Assembly (NCBI GenBank): GCA_045660745.1
Contig: JAZREJ010000020.1
Coordinates: 1 to 10,200, forward strand
Length of the DNA: 10,200 nucleotides
Direction: 5' to 3'
Origin: RGIG6353 sp045660745
GTDB taxonomy: Bacteria > Bacillota > Clostridia > Oscillospirales > SIG627
Made by a program: the position numbers and the translations under genes. Numbering within the stretch: position 1 is the stretch's first letter; each line of letters opens with the position of its first letter. Positions 6,054-10,200 of this stretch are shown in pieces. A model generated the notes under the pieces. That model did not search any database and was not told the origin of the DNA. It was given only the letters and a program-made list of their open reading frames with translations.

Positions 6054-7724
6054 ATGGCGTTTTATGAAGACGATAAAAATGTTTTAAAAGAAGCGGACAG
6101 CACTGCCATATCGGCAAAAGCTTCCGATCGTAACGACTCAAAGTCTGTTTCAAAATACCGTGATTTCAGAGAAATGGGACTTAGCGTATTTGACTCTCTT
6201 ACATCCTCTCTGTACGTTAAATCGTGTGAGAAACGCGGAATGTTCGCTTGGTTTCTTGAAAAGCTTTCACGCCCACTCGTTTTCTTCTCATCAAAAGCAA
6301 AGGGAGAGAAAAAGCGCGAGAAGTCGGGTCTTTTCTCAGATTCGGCATTCATTACCGTATCGAAGTCCTTCAGCTTCTTGAGAAAGCATGCTTTCAGCTG
6401 CATCGGTGTAGGCCTCTGCGCAATTCTTGCTTCTTCCGTTATATATAACAACTCCAAAGAACCTACACTTAAGCTATATGTTAACGGAATGTATGCGGGC
6501 ACCGTTGCTTCCTACGACGTTGTCGATTCTGCGGCAGCACGTGCCGAACAGCGCATAACCGATATCACGGGATATTGCTACGACCTTCCCTGTACCATTT
6601 CATATTCTCTCGTTTCCTCAGATAAGGGAGTTTCTCTTACAGAGGATGATATTTATAAGCTTTTTTCCGAGTATACGAGTGGTATTACCCGCTCGGCCTA
6701 CGGTCTTTACATAGACAACCAACAGGTTGCCGTTGTCTTGAACCGACAGGACGTTACTTTTGCTGTCTCCACACTTGAGGCGCAGCACTTAGCACTTACC
6801 GGAAATGTAGCTCATATTGCAAACCGCATCGACATCCGCTACGGTGAGTATGCAAGCGACAAGATTATTTCGAGAACCGAGCTTTGCACACTTCTTTCGG
6901 GCATACAAGCCGAAAACATAAAGAGCGAAGAGAAAGTACTTCTCTCAAGCTCCGCACCTGTAGCCACTACCGAGCCAACCACTTCTGAATCGGTATCGGA
7001 TATCAGTGCCAACATTTCCGAATCTCTCATGTCGGAAACCAAAAATACAGTATCCATCAGCTATGAATCAGTCTCCTATGAGACCGTTCGCGAATATGTT
7101 GACTATCAAACCCGATACATCGAGGATGATACCCTTTTCCAGGGACAAACGAGAATATCTACCTACGGACACCGCGGACGTGCGGATATAACCTATGCTG
7201 TAACCTCTATTGACGGCGAGGAAACCTCCCGTACAGCAGAGCACGTATCTATGATATACGATCCCGTTACCGAGGTAGTAAGAGTCGGTACACGCGAGCT
7301 TCCCGAGAACATGTCACCCGAAGTAAACGGCGGCAAATACATGATAATTCCCCTTACAAACTATTGGGTATCTGACCGCTTCGGTGCAAGAATTCTCAAC
7401 GGCAAGCAGGATTACCACTACGGTCTCGACCTTGCGGCGAACTACGGAACATCCATCTATGCTGCGGCATCGGGTGAGGTTATCGAGTCACGCTTTAGCA
7501 ATTCTTACGGATATTACATTAAGATAAGACACGCTGACGGCAAAATCACCGCATATGCACATTGCAGTGAGCTTCTTGCAGAGGTTGGCGATACTGTGGT
7601 ACAAGGTGAGCTTATAGCACGCGTCGGAAATACAGGTAATTCCTTTGGAAATCATTGCCATTTTGAAGTTATTATCGACGGAGCAAAAGTTAACCCGGAG
7701 CTCTATATTTATTCAAAAGACTGA
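6054..7724 (+). CDS. Membrane-anchored G5-M23 peptidase (LytM-type)
   Basis: A 556-aa cell-wall protein. Residues 1-111 are hydrophilic, Ser/Lys-rich and predicted cytoplasmic. One membrane segment spans about 112-131 (SCIGVGLCAILASSVIY), so the rest should be outside the cell. An uncharacterised stretch at 137-295 is followed by a Ser/Thr/Glu-rich linker (about 296-335), a G5 domain (about 336-413, ending VVRVGTR) and an M23 zinc peptidase domain (about 430-556). Its ligands and catalytic residues are all present: His455 and Asp459 in HYGLD, His503 in YAHCS, and His534/His536 in HCHFEV. M23 enzymes cut peptide cross-bridges of peptidoglycan, and G5 domains are thought to bind wall sugars. 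An active wall hydrolase is therefore likely. The 111-residue inner tail is longer than usual and may be a contact or regulatory region. It is transcribed alone, divergent from cysE. Confidence 0.9.
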   Translation: MAFYEDDKNVLKEADSTAISAKASDRNDSKSVSKYRDFREMGLSVFDSLTSSLYVKSCEKRGMFAWFLEKLSRPLVFFSSKAKGEKKREKSGLFSDSAFITVSKSFSFLRKHAFSCIGVGLCAILASSVIYNNSKEPTLKLYVNGMYAGTVASYDVVDSAAARAEQRITDITGYCYDLPCTISYSLVSSDKGVSLTEDDIYKLFSEYTSGITRSAYGLYIDNQQVAVVLNRQDVTFAVSTLEAQHLALTGNVAHIANRIDIRYGEYASDKIISRTELCTLLSGIQAENIKSEEKVLLSSSAPVATTEPTTSESVSDISANISESLMSETKNTVSISYESVSYETVREYVDYQTRYIEDDTLFQGQTRISTYGHRGRADITYAVTSIDGEETSRTAEHVSMIYDPVTEVVRVGTRELPENMSPEVNGGKYMIIPLTNYWVSDRFGARILNGKQDYHYGLDLAANYGTSIYAAASGEVIESRFSNSYGYYIKIRHADGKITAYAHCSELLAEVGDTVVQGELIARVGNTGNSFGNHCHFEVIIDGAKVNPELYIYSKD

Positions 7725-7728
7725 TACT

Positions 7729-7764
7729 TACCCCGTGTTACAAAGTAGCACGGGGTATTTTTTT
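7729..7764 (+). terminator. Rho-independent terminator after the M23 peptidase gene
   Basis: TACCCCGTGTTAC (7729-7741), loop AAA and GTAGCACGGGGTA (7745-7757) make a 13-bp stem with one G-T wobble, followed by seven T residues. It begins 4 nt after the stop codon. Confidence 0.93.
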
Positions 7765-7774
7765 GTAAAAGTCC

Positions 7775-7803
7775 TTGACAAAACTTTAACAAAATTATAT
7801 AAT
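7775..7803 (+). promoter_or_regulatory. Consensus sigma-A promoter of the MFS gene
   Basis: TTGACA (7775-7780), a 17-nt spacer and TATAAT (7798-7803) match the sigma-A consensus at every position. The predicted start of transcription is near 7810, about 39 nt before ATG 7849. Confidence 0.92.
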
Positions 7804-7838
7804 ATAAACTCTGAGTCAAATTAAAATTACTTATAAAT

Positions 7839-7842
7839 GAGG
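7839..7842 (+). promoter_or_regulatory. Ribosome binding site that sets the MFS start
   Basis: GAGG lies 6 nt before ATG 7849. The earlier in-frame ATG (7837) overlaps this site and has no ribosome binding sequence of its own. Confidence 0.55.
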
Positions 7843-7848
7843 CAATTA

Positions 7849-9069
7849 ATGAAAAAAATTACTCGCGAAACAAAAGGAATATACGTTGCAATATTTGCGT
7901 ATCTTGCCTATAGCTGTGTATATCTGTGCCGTCTCAACCTTTCTGTTGCATCGGTTGATTTAAAAAGCGGAAATATAATGACCGAGGGTGAGCTTGGACT
8001 TTTGTCCTCTCTCTTCCTTGTGGCGTACGCTCTCGGTAAGCTGTTTCTCGGCAGAGTCGGTGATAAGCTTCCGCCAAAGACCATGATAGTGTCGGGACTT
8101 GCCCTTTCCGCTCTTACAAACCTGCTTTTCGGTATCATTATAACAGACGTAACAGCGCTTTTTATGGGCTTTATCCGTCCAACACATCTCATATTTTTGT
8201 TCTGGTTTGTTAACGGTGTTGCACAATCTCTTATCTGGGGACCTGTTCTCAGAATAGTTTCTTCAAAATTCGATGCTGAGCGCCGCGCAGCGGTAATGTC
8301 AATACTTGCTACCTGCGTGGGTGTGGGAAGCATTCTCGGCGTTGTGGTTGCAAGCTTCGGAATCTCCGCGTTCAACGACCTTCGCGCAGGGTTCTTCATT
8401 CCAGCGGGAATATCATTTGTTACTGTAATCCTCTTTATATTCTTCATTCACGACACCCCCCGAAAAGAAGCAACAAAGCTCCCGCCAATGCCCTTTTTTG
8501 AGCTGATCCGCGACAGAGCTTTCATCCGTATGATATCTCCCGCCCTCCTTCACGGTGTCATCAAGGACAATGTTAACGTATGGATGGGACTCTTCTTTGC
8601 CAACACCTTCGGACTTGACCTCAAAAGCCTTTCTTACTATGTATTTATCATACCTGTCTGTACTCTCGCCGGCAGAATCCTCTTCCTTCCTGTTCTTAAA
8701 TTATGCCGTAACAACGAAAACACCGTTGCCGCATTATCCCTCGGTGCTTGTTCTCTCTTTGCAATACTTCTCGCTCTCGGAACTCTTCCCTTGTGGGCGT
8801 CTCTCATTTGTTACGGAGGAATTGCTTGTGCAATTTCAATGACAAATACCACTATTCTTTCTATATTTCCCGCTCGTTACCTTGAAAGAGGTTCGGTTTC
8901 ATCAGTTGCAAGCTATATGGACGTTGTAACATACGGCGGTGCGGCACTCGGCTCACTTGCTTTCGGGTTTATTGTGGACTCGTTCGGTTACGCCCCTATA
9001 TTTATTGTTTGGGCTGTATGTGCCTTCATTTCGGGAATCTTCATGGTGCATGAAGCTAAAATCAAATAA
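7849..9069 (+). CDS. MFS transporter, organophosphate:phosphate antiporter-like
   Basis: A 406-aa polytopic membrane protein with about 12 hydrophobic segments and a cytoplasmic loop near 203-225, typical of the major facilitator superfamily. The first half resembles the GlpT/UhpT (OPA) family. VYLCRLNLSVA at 24-34 places Arg28 where GlpT has the phosphate-binding Arg45. ELGLLSSLFLVAYALGKLFLG at 48-68 matches the GlpT helix 2 pattern. GRVGDKLPPK at 68-77 is MFS motif A. The second binding arginine of GlpT (Arg269) appears to be Lys239 here (GVIKDNVNVW). The substrate is therefore probably an anionic, perhaps phosphorylated, small molecule, but it cannot be named. Start chosen at ATG 7849; ATG 7837 would add four residues. 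It is transcribed alone from a consensus promoter and ends against the convergent regulator gene. Confidence 0.85.
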   Translation: MKKITRETKGIYVAIFAYLAYSCVYLCRLNLSVASVDLKSGNIMTEGELGLLSSLFLVAYALGKLFLGRVGDKLPPKTMIVSGLALSALTNLLFGIIITDVTALFMGFIRPTHLIFLFWFVNGVAQSLIWGPVLRIVSSKFDAERRAAVMSILATCVGVGSILGVVVASFGISAFNDLRAGFFIPAGISFVTVILFIFFIHDTPRKEATKLPPMPFFELIRDRAFIRMISPALLHGVIKDNVNVWMGLFFANTFGLDLKSLSYYVFIIPVCTLAGRILFLPVLKLCRNNENTVAALSLGACSLFAILLALGTLPLWASLICYGGIACAISMTNTTILSIFPARYLERGSVSSVASYMDVVTYGGAALGSLAFGFIVDSFGYAPIFIVWAVCAFISGIFMVHEAKIK

Positions 9070-9112
9070 GAGTTTATAGAAGGATACAAACTATTAAGTT
9101 TTAATATAACAT

Positions 9113-9158
9113 AAAATAAGAGAGATGCATATTGATCAATATGCATCTCTCTTATTTT
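9113..9158. terminator. Perfect 46-bp palindrome, probable bidirectional terminator
   Basis: The 23 bases at 9113-9135 (beginning AAAATAAGAGAG) are exactly complementary to 9136-9158 (ending CTCTCTTATTTT), with TTGATCAA at the centre. It lies between the convergent MFS and XRE genes. The arms end in A/T tracts on both sides, so RNA from either strand forms a long hairpin followed by a U-rich end. The regulator's TAA stop (9154-9152) is inside the right arm. Confidence 0.85.
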
Positions 9159-9475
9159 GAATGCTTTATCATTGTATCTATGACATCATATATTTTTTCT
9201 CTATCTTCTCCCGACAACGATGAAAGCTTTTCCGAAAGCAAAGAATCTTTTACAGAATATGTTGAATACAAAACATCTGCAAGAAGCATATCAGCTGAAA
9301 CCTCTAATGCATTCGCAATTCTTAAAAATGTTTCAAGTGCAGGAATTTTTTCTCCTCTTTCCATCATTCCTATATAATTGGTACTTAATTCTGTCATTTC
9401 AGCAAGCTGCTCTTGACGTAGCTTTTTTTGTTTTCTATATTTTCTGATATTTACACCTATTGTTTCTAAATTCAT
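9152..9475 (-). CDS. XRE-family helix-turn-helix regulator
   Basis: A 107-aa DNA-binding protein. Residues about 7-62 form a Cro/C1-type HTH: IGVNIRKYRKQKKLRQEQLA, the recognition helix region ELSTNYIGMMERGEK, then PALETFLRIANALEVSADMLL. The remaining 45 residues are polar and helical and may mediate dimerisation. ATG 9475 has GAGG (plus-strand 9485-9488) 9 nt upstream. It is convergent with the MFS gene and divergent from the SLOG-like gene. The shared 147-bp region carries inverted and direct repeats, so autorepression and control of the neighbour are likely (inference). The coding DNA is more AT-rich than the genes to the left. Confidence 0.9.
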   Translation of the reverse strand: MNLETIGVNIRKYRKQKKLRQEQLAEMTELSTNYIGMMERGEKIPALETFLRIANALEVSADMLLADVLYSTYSVKDSLLSEKLSSLSGEDREKIYDVIDTMIKHSK

Positions 9476-9492
9476 TTATTATAACCTCTATA

Positions 9493-9573
9493 AGTCAACA
9501 TATAACACTATTAGTATATATTTTTGAAAAATAAATATGAACAAACTATTGGTGTTATATGTTGACTATTAGT
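9493..9573. repeat. Candidate operator array between XRE and SLOG-like genes
   Basis: AGTCAACATATAACAC (9493-9508) and its exact reverse complement (9552-9567) are 43 nt apart. A near-palindromic word ACTATTAGT also occurs twice in direct orientation (9507-9515 and 9565-9573); with flanks the direct repeat is 10 bp (CTATTAGTAT). The right-hand copies abut the -35 box of the SLOG-like gene, and the left-hand copies cover the leader and probable -10 region of the regulator gene. This is the usual arrangement of an XRE-controlled divergent promoter pair. Confidence 0.75.
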
Positions 9574-9574
9574 A

Positions 9575-9602
9575 TTGATTTCTGTTTTAAAATGTGTATA
9601 AT
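9575..9602 (+). promoter_or_regulatory. Promoter of the SLOG-like gene
   Basis: TTGATT (9575-9580), 16 nt, then a perfect TATAAT (9597-9602). Transcription would start near 9609, so GGAGG (9609-9613) would lie at the very 5' end of the RNA, giving a leader of only about 14 nt. Confidence 0.65.
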
Positions 9603-9622
9603 AAATATGGAGGATAAAATAG

Positions 9623-10114
9623 ATGAATATATTAACAGTATCTTTTTTTGGGCATCGAGATTTCATTTACAAAAAACAACACGAATTAGTATTAAAAAAA
9701 ATAATTATTGATCTTTTGCAAACTTATGATCACGTTAATTTTTTAGTTGGAAGAAATGGAGAATTTGATATTTTCGTTTCATCTATGATAAGAGAAACAA
9801 GAAAAGAATATTCTTATTCAAATTTTTCTTTAACATGGGTACTTCCATATGCCACTTCAGATTTTTTAAAAAATCAAATATATTACGAAAAATATTATGA
9901 CGATATTGAAATATGCTATAAATCGTCAATGTCCCACTTTAAATCTGCAATTAGAATTAGAAATATAGAAATGGTTGATCGCTCTGACTTAATTATTTGC
10001 AATATTGAACATAATTCCGGCGGTGCTTTTAAAACAATTCAATATGCACAAAAAATAAGCAAAAAAATAATTAATATATATAATATAATCAATTGTGATG
10101 ATTTTAAAATTTAA
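9623..10114 (+). CDS. SLOG/Rossmann-like protein of unknown function
   Basis: A 163-aa soluble protein. Its N-terminus (ILTVSFFGHRD, residues 3-13) and VGRNGEFD (42-49) resemble the small Firmicutes proteins of the SLOG superfamily, a Rossmann-like fold thought to bind nucleotides or nucleotide-derived signals. Further shared features are the R-x-R-N motif (111-114), VDRSDLIIC (118-126) and NSGGAFKTIQYAQK (131-144), which in relatives shape a ligand pocket. The enzymatic role of this subfamily is not established. ATG 9623 has GGAGG 9 nt upstream. The gene is strikingly AT-rich (for example 11 G/C in 60 bases at 9661-9720, against 36 in 60 at 8281-8340), which suggests acquisition. Its divergent XRE neighbour and operator-like repeats suggest switchable, normally repressed expression. 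Confidence 0.65.
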   Translation: MNILTVSFFGHRDFIYKKQHELVLKKIIIDLLQTYDHVNFLVGRNGEFDIFVSSMIRETRKEYSYSNFSLTWVLPYATSDFLKNQIYYEKYYDDIEICYKSSMSHFKSAIRIRNIEMVDRSDLIICNIEHNSGGAFKTIQYAQKISKKIINIYNIINCDDFKI

Positions 10115-10152
10115 TAAAGTAATAACATTAATTTCTTTTTATGAAAGTTTTT

Positions 10153-10200
10153 GGGGAGAGGGAGAGGTAAAGGAGAGGGACTTTTTTCAAAAAGTCCCTC
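10153..10200. repeat. Purine-rich hairpin repeat cut by the window edge
   Basis: GAGGGACTTTTT (10175-10186) is complementary to AAAAAGTCCCTC (10189-10200), and the second arm is still running at the last base. Upstream is a G/A-rich tract starting GGGGAGAGGGAGAGG. On the plus strand this may act as the terminator of the SLOG-like gene, or be part of a larger palindromic intergenic repeat that continues to the right. Confidence 0.6.

Noticed and set aside
7908..8447. Minus-strand frame of 179 codons inside the MFS gene
   Set aside because: Antisense shadow; the plus-strand frame has clear MFS motifs, a promoter and a ribosome binding site.
9562..9602. TTGACT at 9562-9567 as the -35 box of the SLOG-like gene
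   Set aside because: The distance to TATAAT is 29 nt; TTGATT at 9575 fits. TTGACT is better read as part of the inverted repeat.
1..10200. CRISPR array, tRNA or rRNA genes, insertion sequence
   Set aside because: No regularly spaced short repeats, no tRNA-like cloverleaf or rRNA motifs, and no transposase or recombinase frame were seen.

Overview
The window looks like a chromosomal segment of a low-to-mid GC Firmicute (Bacillota), most likely a gut-type member of class Clostridia. The signs are a T-box leader on cysE-cysS, strong AAGGAGG-type ribosome binding sites, sigma-A promoters with 17-nt spacers, a G5/M23 cell-wall peptidase, and NlpC/P60 proteins. I cannot name the genus.

Positions 1-5700 read almost entirely on the minus strand. 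From right to left there is a sigma-A promoter and cysteine-type T-box leader (about 5673-5423), then cysE (serine O-acetyltransferase), cysS (cysteinyl-tRNA synthetase) and an Elp3-like radical SAM protein that overlaps cysS by 16 nt. A hairpin terminator containing the radical SAM stop codon ends this operon. Uncharged tRNA (most likely tRNA-Cys) should therefore raise cysteine synthesis, cysteine charging and the radical SAM enzyme together. Next, with its own promoter, comes a 656-aa protein with a complete NlpC/P60 Cys-His-His triad and two flanking modules that resemble catalytically dead copies of the same fold. It is followed by the start of a paralogue that runs off the left edge. The two genes are 142/143 identical over their 5' ends.

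Positions 5641-6053 are an AT-rich divergent spacer holding the T-box promoter, an extended -10 promoter for the rightward gene, a 10-bp inverted repeat, and three copies of an AGCAAAT-type word. Rightward from 6054 are a membrane-anchored G5-M23 peptidase (LytM type) with a strong terminator, and then an MFS transporter of the organophosphate:phosphate antiporter type behind a promoter that matches the sigma-A consensus exactly.

After 9070 the DNA becomes much more AT-rich, which suggests an acquired accessory segment. A perfect 46-bp palindrome closes the transporter gene and the convergent XRE-family regulator gene. The regulator is divergent from a small SLOG/Rossmann-like protein of unknown function. 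The 147-bp gap between them contains a 16-bp inverted repeat and a 9-10 bp direct repeat placed like operators. This autoregulated regulator plus SLOG pair is the best candidate for an undescribed system here. The right edge stops inside a purine-rich hairpin repeat.
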